NCBI RefSeq assembly: GCF_003609605.1
Contig: NZ_MCHY01000002.1
Span: 95,616 to 159,615, forward strand
DNA: 64,000 nucleotides
Reading direction: 5' to 3'
Source of the DNA: Ammoniphilus oxalaticus
GTDB lineage: Bacteria > Bacillota > Bacilli > Aneurinibacillales > RAOX-1
Numbering within the stretch: the stretch's first letter is position 1; each line of letters begins with the position of its first letter. The notes below the pieces were generated by a model, which saw only the letters and a list, made by a program, of their open reading frames with translations, had not been told where the DNA came from and searched no databases. Below, one piece after another: positions 51,694 through 60,351 of the stretch. The position numbers and the translations under genes were made by a program.

Positions 51694-52284
51694 CTATTGA
51701 ATGTGTTGTACATGCCGGGAGATCTCTAATGTCTCGCCGCCACTTTCCACTTTTAGCGCATTCGCCGTCGCTACCGCTTTAAAATTCGGTTGGATCAGAA
51801 TCGTCGTTCGAATCAACTCCGCATCCTCATCGCTCGGTGTAAAATAGCAAAATAGAGTGTCTAAGCCGTTCGATTTTTTCACCGAAACTTCTTCCAAGTA
51901 ACCCATGAACGATTCTTGTTCGTTATGTCGAATATAGAGTAAATCATCTTCATATTTTTGTTTCATCATGCGGATCAAATCACCGACCCGTTTATATTCT
52001 GTTTGCGCCGTGGCCAAATGGGCAAAAGATGAAAATTCGTCTTCCCAAATTAAATCATCAATGTACATTTCCAATTCGGCTTCCTCCATAGGCGTTAACA
52101 GCCGCTTGCGATGAATTTTCAAGTCCTCGTTGGAAAAAGAAACATCGGCGATTTCTTCCCTATTTTTAACGACGGTAATATCAAGCGAATCCGCGCCGCT
52201 ATGCCCCACTTCATAATCCCACTTTGTCAAATCATAGACGATCGAAGAGATACCGCCTTTTGCTGCTTGCTCTCGGTTGAACAC
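51694..52284 (-). CDS. Hypothetical protein
   Basis: GTG 52284, 7 nt after GGGGAGG, gives 196 residues; the open frame extends 25 codons upstream without a ribosome site. The protein is acidic, with a helical middle (LTPMEEAELEMYIDDLIWED) and beta-rich ends. No membrane segment, cysteine motif or known family was recognised. It precedes the double P-loop ATPase gene by 111 nt on the same strand. Confidence 0.72.
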   Translation of the reverse strand: MFNREQAAKGGISSIVYDLTKWDYEVGHSGADSLDITVVKNREEIADVSFSNEDLKIHRKRLLTPMEEAELEMYIDDLIWEDEFSSFAHLATAQTEYKRVGDLIRMMKQKYEDDLLYIRHNEQESFMGYLEEVSVKKSNGLDTLFCYFTPSDEDAELIRTTILIQPNFKAVATANALKVESGGETLEISRHVQHIQ

Positions 52285-52357
52285 AAAAACGCCTCCCCAG
52301 ATAGTAGTCGTACACCTATTTTTTTCGAACACGGGGCGAATTATGTAGTCTAACAGC

Positions 52358-52388
52358 AAAAAAAAAAGCTTCTCCGTGTAGGAGAAGC
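52358..52388 (-). terminator. Terminator upstream of the acidic hypothetical gene
   Basis: GCTTCTCC/GGAGAAGC form a perfect 8-bp stem with a 5-nt loop, followed on the minus strand by about ten T residues. Confidence 0.88.
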
Positions 52389-52495
52389 GAGGTTAACTCT
52401 CAACCAACTAATTTATCATTAGTTCATTGATACGTTAACCATATCACAACCCGCGGGACTTGTATAACAAAAAAAAATTCCATTCATCTGATTGG

Positions 52496-52795
52496 TTATT
52501 CATCTTCTTCCTTTTCTGTTTCCTCTAGATCGAGCGTTTGCCCGCCCACATAGATGCATACATACGGGTCTACGGCGTCCTCGCTCACGACAGACTGTCT
52601 TAGACCGTCTATGAAATGGGTCGTCACATCCAAAAAATTTTGCTTCTCGCCTTCATCATCCAGTTGTCCTAGCACATATAAGTCGCCCTGTTCGCGGTAC
52701 ATGTAAGATAAGTAGCCAACCGCTTTGCCTTTCGTATTCACGACATTTAAAATTTCGCCTTGATCGTTACGAAATTGGGGCTGCAAATAAATCAT
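52496..52795 (-). CDS. Small acidic hypothetical protein
   Basis: A 99-residue protein starts at ATG 52795 with GGAGGGG upstream. Beta-rich segments (GKAVGYLSYMYREQGDLYVL) resemble a small barrel, and the tail is an acidic run of Glu and Asp. No known family was recognised. It ends 108 nt before the strong terminator at 52358-52388. Confidence 0.72.
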   Translation of the reverse strand: MIYLQPQFRNDQGEILNVVNTKGKAVGYLSYMYREQGDLYVLGQLDDEGEKQNFLDVTTHFIDGLRQSVVSEDAVDPYVCIYVGGQTLDLEETEKEEDE

Positions 52796-52837
52796 TCCAT
52801 CCCCTCCTTAATGTGTGGAAGTTTTTCGGATTGTTTT

Positions 52838-52882
52838 AAAAAGGGGGTTCGCCCCGCTTTAACTGAAGCAAACCCCCTTTGA
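52838..52882 (-). terminator. Terminator after the small membrane protein gene
   Basis: AAAGGGGGTT/AACCCCCTTT form a 10-bp stem with a 21-nt loop that can pair further inside, followed by T residues on the minus strand. Confidence 0.8.
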
Positions 52883-52885
52883 TCG

Positions 52886-53260
52886 TTATCTTTCGTCGTC
52901 ACCCATATTTTTCTCTCGATTGCTCAGTTCTTGTTTCGTCAGTTCTCTGATCATCGAAAACAACGCCTCATCTTCTTCCTTTGAAGCTTCCACATCAAAA
53001 TTACTGTAATTCCCTTCGCCTGAACGGAATTTATTTAACTTTTGTTCCGCTTCTTTTTCCTCGTAGTTCGCCCGATCAAAGAGCTTTGCGTACATATTTG
53101 AAGACTGGACATCTTTTACCCGCTCCATCATCGGCTTACGGTTTTCCGCAATCCATTTCACACCTGCTATAATAAAAGGGGACGTGACTAACAAAGTTGT
53201 CCACATTCCTTGTCGAACACCTGCTTGTCGAGCTTCAGTTGTAAAATCTTTGAAAAACAT
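52886..53260 (-). CDS. Small membrane-anchored hypothetical protein
   Basis: This 124-residue protein has one hydrophobic segment near residues 19-37 (MWTTLLVTSPFIIAGVKWI). A charged helical cytoplasmic region follows, with an acidic SKEEDEALFSMIRE stretch. AGGAGTG lies before the ATG. No family was recognised. It is monocistronic with its own terminator. Confidence 0.72.
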   Translation of the reverse strand: MFFKDFTTEARQAGVRQGMWTTLLVTSPFIIAGVKWIAENRKPMMERVKDVQSSNMYAKLFDRANYEEKEAEQKLNKFRSGEGNYSNFDVEASKEEDEALFSMIRELTKQELSNREKNMGDDER

Positions 53261-53321
53261 CTACGCTTCACTCCTTTCCTCGACCTTTTCTTAGAATGCT
53301 CATCGATTTTAGTTTTTAAAC

Positions 53322-53352
53322 AAAAAAAAGAGCGTTCGAGACGCTCTTTTTA
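53322..53352 (-). terminator. Terminator of the Hsp20 gene
   Basis: AAAAGAGCGT/ACGCTCTTTT form a perfect 10-bp stem with a 5-nt loop and T runs on both strands. Confidence 0.88.
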
Positions 53353-53382
53353 TTCCAACCGAAACTTTAATTCGGAACCTTA

Positions 53383-53805
53383 TTATTGATGAAAATCAAT
53401 TTCAATCTTTTTCCCATGCTCCGCCTGCGCTTTTTTTAGACGAACTTCTAACACCCCGTTTTTATACGAAGCCGTCGCGTTTTCTTCCATGACATTCCCA
53501 GGCAGACTGACTTCGCGTTGGAATTGTCCGTAAAAACGTTCACTTAAATGGTAATGATGTTCCTGAAGGGCCTCGTTCTCGCGTTGAATGACGCCATGCA
53601 GGAATAACTGACCGCCTGACACATGAATGTCCACATCGTCCTGCTTTTGCAGACCGGGAATGTCGCATGTCACAATGAATTCTTCCGTGGTTTCATATAA
53701 GTCGATCATTGGACCCATCTGTTGACCCCATTCTGGAAAAGGGTGTATGTAATTGGGTTCATGTTGGCGTAACGAATGATTCGGCTCAAATTGTTGCGGA
53801 TGCAC
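53383..53805 (-). CDS. Small heat shock protein, Hsp20 family
   Basis: This 140-residue alpha-crystallin-domain chaperone holds unfolded proteins. The domain spans about residues 35-130: YETTEEFIVTCDIPGL, a QLFLHGVIQ strand, FYGQFQREVSLPGNV and the conserved NGVLEVRLKK near the end. The C-terminal IxI tail motif appears as IEIDFH. GTG 53805 lies 7 nt after AGGAGG. It is monocistronic. No heat-shock operator such as CIRCE is visible upstream. Confidence 0.9.
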   Translation of the reverse strand: MHPQQFEPNHSLRQHEPNYIHPFPEWGQQMGPMIDLYETTEEFIVTCDIPGLQKQDDVDIHVSGGQLFLHGVIQRENEALQEHHYHLSERFYGQFQREVSLPGNVMEENATASYKNGVLEVRLKKAQAEHGKKIEIDFHQ

Positions 53806-53901
53806 TCAAAAACCTCCTGACATATCCATCTTGTGTTTCTTTGTATTAGCCTGTCCATCTTCGCTCGGTCTCAAACATGAAAAATATAACCAATTGGCAA
53901 C

Positions 53902-53940
53902 AAAAAAAGCTTCCTTGAATAGAGGCAAAGAAGCTCTTTT
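53902..53940 (-). terminator. Terminator of pyrB
   Basis: AGCTTC/GAAGCT form a short 6-bp stem with a 16-nt loop, followed by six T residues on the minus strand. It lies just after the pyrB stop. Confidence 0.55.
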
Positions 53941-53948
53941 GAGGCAGA

Positions 53949-54896
53949 CTATTTATTTTTTACGAAACCAAGCTTTTCAAAGCATTTGTGAATAATCGAC
54001 ATGCGGATATAGAGTCCGTTTTGGGCTTGACGAAAATAGGCGGCGCGGCGGTCGAGATCAACCTCTGGGGCAATTTCTCCCGCTCTTGGCAGCGGATGAA
54101 GAATGATCGCCTTTTCTTTCATCACGTCCAGAATCGATTGGTCAATCACGTATTTTCCTTGCGCTTTCTCATATTCCTCAAGTGAAGGAAAGCGTTCCTT
54201 TTGGATACGCGTCTGATACAACACGTCGGCGTTAGCCGCCACTTGCTCAAGATCGTTCGTCTCCACATAGGCGATTCCTTTTTCCTCTAGATACTTCTTC
54301 ACGTAAGGAGGAATCAACACGTTTTCTGGAGCGACATAGTAAATCGTCACATTGTTAAAATTGGCCAACAAGTATGAGAGGGAGTGGACCGTGCGTCCAT
54401 ACGTTAAGTCTCCAATCATGCCAATCTTTAGCCCATCAACTTGTCCTAACTCTTTTTCAATCGTGTAAATATCGAGCAGCGCTTGCGTCGGATGCTCTCC
54501 CGCCCCATCCCCCGCGTTAATAATCGGAACTGAAGCGACTGCCGCCGCTTTTTCCGCCGCGCCAATATCCGTATGACGCATCACAATCACATCGCTATAC
54601 CCCGAGACGATCCGAATCGTATCTTCCAATGATTCTCCTTTGATCGCTGATGAAAACTGAGACGCGTTTTCCGTGCCAATGACTTTTCCGCCCAGTCGAC
54701 TCATCGCCGATTCAAATGACAACCGCGTACGTGTGCTCGGTTCAAAGAAAAGGGTAGTCATCACCTTATTTTTATAGCGATCCGACCCCCCGCTCGCTTC
54801 CACCTGCTCCATTTCTTTCGTTAAACTAAAAATATCTTCTAATGATGCTCGATCAAATTGTTTCGCTCCTAAAATATGATATAAATTCATCCGCAT
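53949..54896 (-). CDS. pyrB: Aspartate carbamoyltransferase catalytic subunit, stand-alone
   Basis: This 315-residue enzyme joins carbamoyl phosphate and aspartate in pyrimidine synthesis. The carbamoyl-phosphate loop is FFEPSTRTRLSFESAM, followed by MRHTDIG, GDGAGEHPTQALLD and the aspartate-binding HPLPRAGEIAPEV. The usual Bacillus pyrB sits in the pyrRPBCAA operon; here it is alone. The start is ATG 54896 or ATG 54890, both near AAAGGAAAG. No pyrI gene is adjacent, so it should act as an unregulated trimer. Confidence 0.9.
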   Translation of the reverse strand: MRMNLYHILGAKQFDRASLEDIFSLTKEMEQVEASGGSDRYKNKVMTTLFFEPSTRTRLSFESAMSRLGGKVIGTENASQFSSAIKGESLEDTIRIVSGYSDVIVMRHTDIGAAEKAAAVASVPIINAGDGAGEHPTQALLDIYTIEKELGQVDGLKIGMIGDLTYGRTVHSLSYLLANFNNVTIYYVAPENVLIPPYVKKYLEEKGIAYVETNDLEQVAANADVLYQTRIQKERFPSLEEYEKAQGKYVIDQSILDVMKEKAIILHPLPRAGEIAPEVDLDRRAAYFRQAQNGLYIRMSIIHKCFEKLGFVKNK

Positions 54897-54965
54897 CTCT
54901 TTCCTTTCATACCGATTATTAACAACCGTAGTTTACCACAAATCGCTGTTGTCATCGACGGCTTA

Positions 54966-54994
54966 TTGGAAAAGCGAAGCAACTGCGGTACAAT
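54966..54994 (+). promoter_or_regulatory. Putative promoter of the globin gene
   Basis: TTGGAA (54966-54971), a 17-bp spacer and TACAAT (54989-54994) precede the truncated globin gene by 38 bp. Confidence 0.6.
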
Positions 54995-55032
54995 AATGGA
55001 CACGATGCATGTAAAAAAGGAGGCGTGACGGA

Positions 55033-55425
55033 ATGACGCTCACGTACAACGGCAATCCCTATGATGATTTGGGTGGAGCCGAACCATTAAAAAAACTAGT
55101 CGATGTCTTTTATACGCTTGTTGCCGCTCACCCTGAGCTTGCCCCTATTTTTCCTGATGACTTGACGGAAACGAAAGAAAAACAGTTTAAATTTCTATCT
55201 CAATTTCTCGGTGGACCCGACCTATATGCGCGCGAATATGGTCACCCCATGTTACGAGCTCGACACATGCCGTTCCCGATTACGCCCAAAAGCGCCGAGG
55301 CCTGGTTAGGTTGCATGGACCAAGCCTTAGCTCAAGTGGGCGTGACGGGGCCAATCAGAGAATTCTTGATGAATCGACTGATGCAAACCGCCTACCATAT
55401 GGTCAACCGCCCACCGCAAGATTAA
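55033..55425 (+). CDS. Group II truncated hemoglobin
   Basis: This 130-residue heme protein matches YjbI/trHbO. The proximal histidine is in HPMLRARHMPFPI, and GGPDLYAREYG and the TyrB10-like DVFYTLV region complete the heme pocket. It probably binds oxygen or scavenges reactive nitrogen. GGAGGCGTG precedes ATG 55033 and a good promoter lies upstream. Its stop overlaps the end of the convergent thioesterase gene by 4 bp. Confidence 0.9.
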   Translation: MTLTYNGNPYDDLGGAEPLKKLVDVFYTLVAAHPELAPIFPDDLTETKEKQFKFLSQFLGGPDLYAREYGHPMLRARHMPFPITPKSAEAWLGCMDQALAQVGVTGPIREFLMNRLMQTAYHMVNRPPQD

Positions 55426-55958
55426 GGTTTCTTGCCCTTGATGGGACGAACCAAGTGAAGGAAAGAGCCTGTCGCGGTAACGATTAATTCATTGCGATCA
55501 TTCACAATCTCGCACGATGCTTGCATAATATTTTGAGCGCGTTGGACGAGTTTGCAGTGCGCAATTAACGTCTTGCCGCGGCCGGGCGAATGGTAATTGA
55601 CATTCATCGATAAGGTAACAATCTTATCTCGTTTCTCAATCATATCATCTAACATCCAAGCCATCGCCATGTCAGCCAGCATGGCGGTGACCCCGCCGTA
55701 AACAATCCGATACGGGTTGAGCGTATCCTTCGTAATTGGCATCATACAGCTAAAATCATACAGACTGTCGATCGGTTCCAACATCATAAAATTCCCCATA
55801 AATGGATAGTTGTTATCCGCCATCCGCTGCGACGCTTGAATGGCCTTTTCGACAATTTTCAGCTTGCTATCCGGTAACGATAACATGTGTTCGACCAGTC
55901 TTTTTTTCTCAGGAGCCAGGCCAGATAATACATCTTTCGACTCATCTTTATTTTCCAC
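55422..55958 (-). CDS. Hotdog-fold thioesterase, PaaI-like
   Basis: This 178-residue protein has a PaaI-type hotdog domain in its C-terminal 130 residues: PYRIVYGGVTAMLADMAMAW with the family's HGG-like region here written YGG, MNVNYHSPGRG and NIMQASCEIVNDRN. GTG 55958, 10 nt after AAAGGAG, is preferred over the ATG at 56018, which lies 20 codons upstream without a site. It presumably hydrolyses an acyl-CoA. The histidine of HGG is replaced by tyrosine, which is unusual. Confidence 0.78.
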   Translation of the reverse strand: MENKDESKDVLSGLAPEKKRLVEHMLSLPDSKLKIVEKAIQASQRMADNNYPFMGNFMMLEPIDSLYDFSCMMPITKDTLNPYRIVYGGVTAMLADMAMAWMLDDMIEKRDKIVTLSMNVNYHSPGRGKTLIAHCKLVQRAQNIMQASCEIVNDRNELIVTATGSFLHLVRPIKGKKP

Positions 55959-56042
55959 TCGTCCCCAACTCCTTTTTCTGTTATAATAAACACGTTGTTT
56001 TTTCCCCCCGTAAGACATAAGGAACGAAGGAGAAACAGTGTT

Positions 56043-56828
56043 ATGAGATGCTTTCGTAGATTCATCTCCGCGGCGTTGTTCGCTTTACTTGCGCTCAACC
56101 TAACGCCTGCGGACGCAAAAGAAATCGGTCTATTCATTCAAGAGCAGCCCGTTTCTTTTAACGGCGCCCCTCCATTTATAAAAAATGGAACAACGATGGT
56201 ACCGCTTCGAACAGTGACCGAATCGTTCGGGCTGAAGCTAGACTGGGATCAGTCAACCCGCTCGATTCAACTCACAGGCGCAAATGTTCATATTAAACTT
56301 ACCATAGATGAGCCGCGCGGGGAAGTAAATCGTAAACAGATCACCCTGCCGCAGCCGCCAACGATTGTTAGTGATCGTACATACGTGCCCCTTCGCTTCG
56401 TTGGAGAACAGCTCAACAAATCCGTGGAGTGGGAACCTGAACAATCGAATATTTTTATTTCAAATAGTCAGTTTGAAAGCGACCAATATTGGTTAGCGAA
56501 ACTTGTTGAGGCCGAAGCGAGCGGCGAACCTTACCAAGGAAAAGTGGCCGTTGCCGCCGTCGTTATCAATCGCTCTAAATCGCCTTTTTTCCCCAAGTCG
56601 ATTAAGTCTGTTATCTTTGAACGTCAACAATTCACGCCTGTTCATACAAGACGGATTTACGCGATGCAAGCGAAAACAGACACGGTTAAAGCCGTTTCAG
56701 AGGCGTTAAATGGCGTTGACCCGACGAATGGCGCTCTGTATTTTCACAATCCGCAAAAGTCCAACAACCGCTTTTTGGCTGGACGCAGCACGACGAGCGT
56801 GATCGGCAACCACCGGTTTGCTCGATAA
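56043..56828 (+). CDS. Spore cortex-type cell wall hydrolase with copper-amine-oxidase-like N-domain
   Basis: This 261-residue secreted protein has a signal peptide (SAALFALLALNL) and an N-terminal domain with TTMVPLRTVTESFGLKLDWD and RTYVPLRFVGEQLNKSVEWE, which is the stalk (copper amine oxidase N-like) repeat. Its C-terminal SleB-type hydrolase has a catalytic Glu in LVEAEASGEP and the VAAVVINR block. ATG 56043 follows AAGGAGAAAC. Such proteins cut cortex or vegetative peptidoglycan during germination. It ends at a strong terminator. Confidence 0.88.
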   Translation: MRCFRRFISAALFALLALNLTPADAKEIGLFIQEQPVSFNGAPPFIKNGTTMVPLRTVTESFGLKLDWDQSTRSIQLTGANVHIKLTIDEPRGEVNRKQITLPQPPTIVSDRTYVPLRFVGEQLNKSVEWEPEQSNIFISNSQFESDQYWLAKLVEAEASGEPYQGKVAVAAVVINRSKSPFFPKSIKSVIFERQQFTPVHTRRIYAMQAKTDTVKAVSEALNGVDPTNGALYFHNPQKSNNRFLAGRSTTSVIGNHRFAR

Positions 56829-56836
56829 CGAAGCGC

Positions 56837-56886
56837 AAAAGGCATATGAGCCTGTTCACACAGGGCAAGCTCATATGCCTTTTTTA
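56837..56886 (+). terminator. Terminator of the SleB-type hydrolase gene
   Basis: A 15-bp stem, AAAAGGCATATGAGC/GCTCATATGCCTTTT, with a 17-nt loop is followed by T residues. Confidence 0.85.
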
Positions 56887-56937
56887 TTTTTCACAAACAC
56901 CCGCTTCCTATCCAACACCGGACAACCTATAACCAAC

Positions 56938-57582
56938 TTAGAACATTCTTTTTTTCTTAGCGACTTCCGCCGCTTCCTTGCTGCTCGTCAGCCCCATCTT
57001 TTTCAAAATGCGATTGATATGATTTTTGATCGTCCGTTCGGTCACGAACAATTTCTCGGCGGCTTGCGCTTGAGTATGTCCTTCATGGATGAACTTAAGC
57101 ACATCTTTTTCCGCGGGCGTCAGTAAACTCTCATTCTCTTGTTGTTTCATTCGTTGAAATTCTTTGCGTAATACAGCGGCTGCCGTTGGATGGATGGCAG
57201 AAGATTTAGAAAATGCGGAGCGGATCGCTTCTGGAATTTCTCGAAAATGCAGTTTGTTCAGATAATTGATTGCCCCAGCCGAAAAGGCGTCAACGATCAC
57301 CTCTTCCTCTGTTAAAGAGGTTAACATAATCACTTTCAGCTGGGCTTGTTGCTCGATCCATTCCGCCGCCAAGTCGATGCCATCACATTCATTTTCTGTG
57401 AGATTAATATCCATTAGCGCCACATCCACTTCTTGCCCTGAAAAAGCCTCCCAAGCTGCTTCCCGAGTCTGAGCCGTAGCGACAAGCTGGAAATCAGGTT
57501 CCATTTGCACGATTTCTGAAATGCCTTGCAACCAGGTCGGATCATCTTCCACGACCATCACCCGAATCTTATGCTTATTCAT
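56938..57582 (-). CDS. Response regulator, receiver plus LuxR-type helix-turn-helix
   Basis: This 214-residue regulator has a receiver domain with phospho-acceptor Asp58 (in ALMDINL), an acidic VVEDD start and a Thr/Lys switch in MLTSLTEEEV and YLNKLHF. A C-terminal LuxR/NarL helix-turn-helix is seen in EGHTQAQAAEKLFVTERTIK. It overlaps the histidine kinase gene by 8 nt and is coupled to it. The target genes are unknown. No operator repeats were identified nearby. Confidence 0.9.
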   Translation of the reverse strand: MNKHKIRVMVVEDDPTWLQGISEIVQMEPDFQLVATAQTREAAWEAFSGQEVDVALMDINLTENECDGIDLAAEWIEQQAQLKVIMLTSLTEEEVIVDAFSAGAINYLNKLHFREIPEAIRSAFSKSSAIHPTAAAVLRKEFQRMKQQENESLLTPAEKDVLKFIHEGHTQAQAAEKLFVTERTIKNHINRILKKMGLTSSKEAAEVAKKKRMF

Positions 57583-58990
57583 TCATCTTTGCTCCTTCTT
57601 TAAGTTCGTGAAACCGTCTTCTAGGGATATAAAGGAAGAACGAAGTCCCTTCCCCAAGCTTACTTTCCATTTCAATCCGCCCTTGGTGCTCACGCATCAC
57701 TTGAAAACAATAGGCCAGACCGAGCCCAAAATTAAGTTGCTGGCTTTTCTTGGTAGAAAAAAACGGATCGAAAATGGACGCGATATTTTCCTTCGCAATC
57801 CCCTTGCCCGTATCTTCAACAGCGACCACGACATATCTTTTGGACAAATAGCTTCGCGCTTGGACCCTCCCATCTCCATCCATCGCCTCCATCGCATTTT
57901 GAAGCAAATTGACGAGTACTTCGGTAAGATGGACCTTGTCTGCTGTCAACTGACCATCCACGCCCAGCGATAACTCAATGTGAACGCCCGGATTCGCCTT
58001 TGCTAACGGATCGATATGGTTGATCGCGGCCTGAACGATTTCGCTTAGCAAAAATTCTGTCTCATTCAACTTAATTTCTTGCGTCTTGTCATGAATCCGT
58101 TCAGCCATCAACAAAATATGATCAGAGGCCGCTTGCAGTTGCGCCAGGTCCCCTTCCATCTCCTTTAACTGATGTTGGGCGGCGATCCGTTCGATGCGAT
58201 ACGCGAGCAATTGAATTTTCCCCACTTCGTTCTTTAAGGTGTGATTTAAAATCGAGGTTCCTGAAGTCAACGCGCGCAGCGTCGAACGAACCCGATTTTG
58301 TTCCACGCGCAAGCGCACCCCTAACACCCCGTATTTCAACGCAAATCCGACAAAAAAAATAAATAAAGCCAAAATAAGCGCCAAATTATATTTCCAAGCA
58401 TCGAAATCGCCAAACAACCGCGCCAAATAGATCGTAAATAGGACGATTAGATTAGGAAAGACAGCAAGAATAATGACAAAGAAACGACTTCTACGCAAAA
58501 TCGGATCCTTTTCCAGCCACATTTGTTTGACAAGCAACGCGGCTGCGAGAAGCATATAAGGAATGACCCACAGCACCAGGCGCGGATAATCTAATTGCAA
58601 CGACGGAATGACCGGTGAAATCCAAATCGTATACACGACCGGCAACAAGAGAAGCAATCCCCATCGGAAACGCCAAATCGGTTTAAGCTGCTCGCCTGAA
58701 TAAAGCGCGAACATAAGATACGTATAAGGCAAGCCGACTTGGCAAATCAGCGAGGCGACTGACGCCGCTTCAATCATTCGTTCATTCAGCCAGCTTTGAA
58801 AGACGGGCGAGCCGAGGACCGCCTCGTTTAATAGCGGACGTATTTCTTCGTTTAAAGAACCTGCCAAAAAACCAAATCCCCCAACAAAAGCCATCACAGC
58901 CGCCCATCGCGAACTCGGATTCTTTGGATCCGTGACAATCAGTAAGGCGCTGATCGTCCAAATCGCCACTAATGCAATTCCCATCAACAT
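57575..58990 (-). CDS. Membrane sensor histidine kinase
   Basis: This 471-residue kinase has about seven N-terminal transmembrane helices (from GIALVAIWTISALLIV to IFFVGFALKYGVLGVRL). A DHp helix with ILNHTLKNEVGK (phospho-accepting His) follows, then a GHKL ATPase with NLLQNAMEAM, VEDTGKGIAKENI and NFGLGLAY. The start is ATG 58990, preceded by AAGGAG at a long spacing. It forms a two-component pair with the regulator just downstream. The signal is unknown; the seven-helix module resembles 7TM-type sensors. Confidence 0.88.
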   Translation of the reverse strand: MLMGIALVAIWTISALLIVTDPKNPSSRWAAVMAFVGGFGFLAGSLNEEIRPLLNEAVLGSPVFQSWLNERMIEAASVASLICQVGLPYTYLMFALYSGEQLKPIWRFRWGLLLLLPVVYTIWISPVIPSLQLDYPRLVLWVIPYMLLAAALLVKQMWLEKDPILRRSRFFVIILAVFPNLIVLFTIYLARLFGDFDAWKYNLALILALFIFFVGFALKYGVLGVRLRVEQNRVRSTLRALTSGTSILNHTLKNEVGKIQLLAYRIERIAAQHQLKEMEGDLAQLQAASDHILLMAERIHDKTQEIKLNETEFLLSEIVQAAINHIDPLAKANPGVHIELSLGVDGQLTADKVHLTEVLVNLLQNAMEAMDGDGRVQARSYLSKRYVVVAVEDTGKGIAKENIASIFDPFFSTKKSQQLNFGLGLAYCFQVMREHQGRIEMESKLGEGTSFFLYIPRRRFHELKEGAKMNE

Positions 58991-59129
58991 AGTGTTGTAT
59001 AAGCTCCTTTTTTTCCGCTCTATGATCCATATCTTTCAGTTTAATAGAAGCATTCATATTCTTCAATGGTCCGCCATATAGTTGATAGTAGCATAACAAA
59101 CGACAATTCTTTTTAAAGGGTGGCCCACT

Positions 59130-60272
59130 ATGAACAGATTTTATCATTTGAGACTTCCTAATCTACTATTTCTATTATCGCTGCTCAGCTCCCTGCTTAT
59201 CCTCTCATTTGGCTGGCTGTTCGGGACAAAAGCGTTCAACATATCTTCGCCGTCAATGAGACAAGCCGTCGCTCAATTGTCCAAAGAAACGATGTTGGGA
59301 GCGATGGAACGAGAAATTCCTTATTTGCGCTTCCGCGAGGTGGATCCAACCGCCGCGCGCAAGCCTTATGCTCTATTCGCATTTGAAACGTTAACGGGTC
59401 TGCATCCGACTGATTTACGTTCTTTGCTCGGTCGCGAATTGCCCGGACTTGCCGCATATAAAACCGAGGCTTTATCAATCGGAGCCAACGTTGATTTAGA
59501 ACACTATGTTGTTGAGTCCGCCCCGCCACTTGAAATCACACAACTAGAACTTGCTAATCAAAGGGAGGCGGAAGCGGCAGCCGAAGAAAAAAAACAGGCA
59601 GCCGTCGCCGCTCAGGCCCGCCAAGTGTTTATTTATAATACACATAACACGGAATCCTGGACCCATGTGACAACAAATAAAGGTGTGGTCGACAAAGACA
59701 AAAACGTCACCTTAATCAGCGAACGGCTAGGTGAAGAATTAAAAAAACGCGGCATTCAAACGATCGTCGACACGACCGATCATCAACAAATTTTAGAAGA
59801 GCAAGGCCTCGCTTACGCTCTATCTTACGCCGTTTCGTTAAAAGCCGCGAAAGCAGCGATGGCTGAAAATGAACAAATCAGTTATGTGTTCGATATTCAC
59901 CGCGATTCAAAACGAAAAGATAAAACAACGACCGTCATTAATGGAAAAGCGTACGCTCGACCGTTTTTTGTGATTGGTAAACGCAACCCGCTTTGGGAAC
60001 AAAACGCCGAATTGGCCAACCAATTCCATCATCTACTCGAGCAAAAATACCCCGGCTTATCGATCGGCGTCTTTGCCAAAGGGGAAGGACACGGGGAATA
60101 CAATCAATCCATTTCTCCGAATAGTCTCTTAATTGAGGTAGGCGGAATCGACAATACACTGGAAGAAGTGTATAACACGTCTGCCGCATTAGCCGACGTA
60201 TTCGCCGATATTTATTTTGAAAAAGATCAAAAGGTCGATGCCCCAACCGACTCTTCGGAAAACACACTGTAA
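59130..60272 (+). CDS. spoIIP: Stage II sporulation protein P (SpoIIP)
   Basis: This 380-residue forespore engulfment hydrolase cleaves peptidoglycan stem peptides and glycan together with SpoIID. An N-terminal membrane anchor (LLFLLSLLSSLLILSFGWLF) is followed by the SpoIIP domain: YNTHNTESW with zinc-site His/Glu, DIHRDSKRK and a C-terminal IEVGGIDNTLEEV. An alanine-rich spacer lies around residues 145-165. The gene sits next to the sensor kinase and a YkyB-like gene rather than beside gpr as in Bacillus subtilis. GGGTGG precedes the ATG. Confidence 0.93.
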   Translation: MNRFYHLRLPNLLFLLSLLSSLLILSFGWLFGTKAFNISSPSMRQAVAQLSKETMLGAMEREIPYLRFREVDPTAARKPYALFAFETLTGLHPTDLRSLLGRELPGLAAYKTEALSIGANVDLEHYVVESAPPLEITQLELANQREAEAAAEEKKQAAVAAQARQVFIYNTHNTESWTHVTTNKGVVDKDKNVTLISERLGEELKKRGIQTIVDTTDHQQILEEQGLAYALSYAVSLKAAKAAMAENEQISYVFDIHRDSKRKDKTTTVINGKAYARPFFVIGKRNPLWEQNAELANQFHHLLEQKYPGLSIGVFAKGEGHGEYNQSISPNSLLIEVGGIDNTLEEVYNTSAALADVFADIYFEKDQKVDAPTDSSENTL

Positions 60273-60302
60273 AAAAGCAGACAGTCCGACTCCCGACAAA
60301 CA

Positions 60303-60345
60303 GAAAACGCCTTCACAATTACTCAGAGTGAAGGCGTTTTTTTTT
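60303..60345. terminator. Bidirectional terminator after spoIIP
   Basis: AAAACGCCTTCAC/GTGAAGGCGTTTT form a perfect 13-bp stem with an 11-nt loop, followed by a long T run. Confidence 0.88.
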
Positions 60346-60351
60346 GATGTA

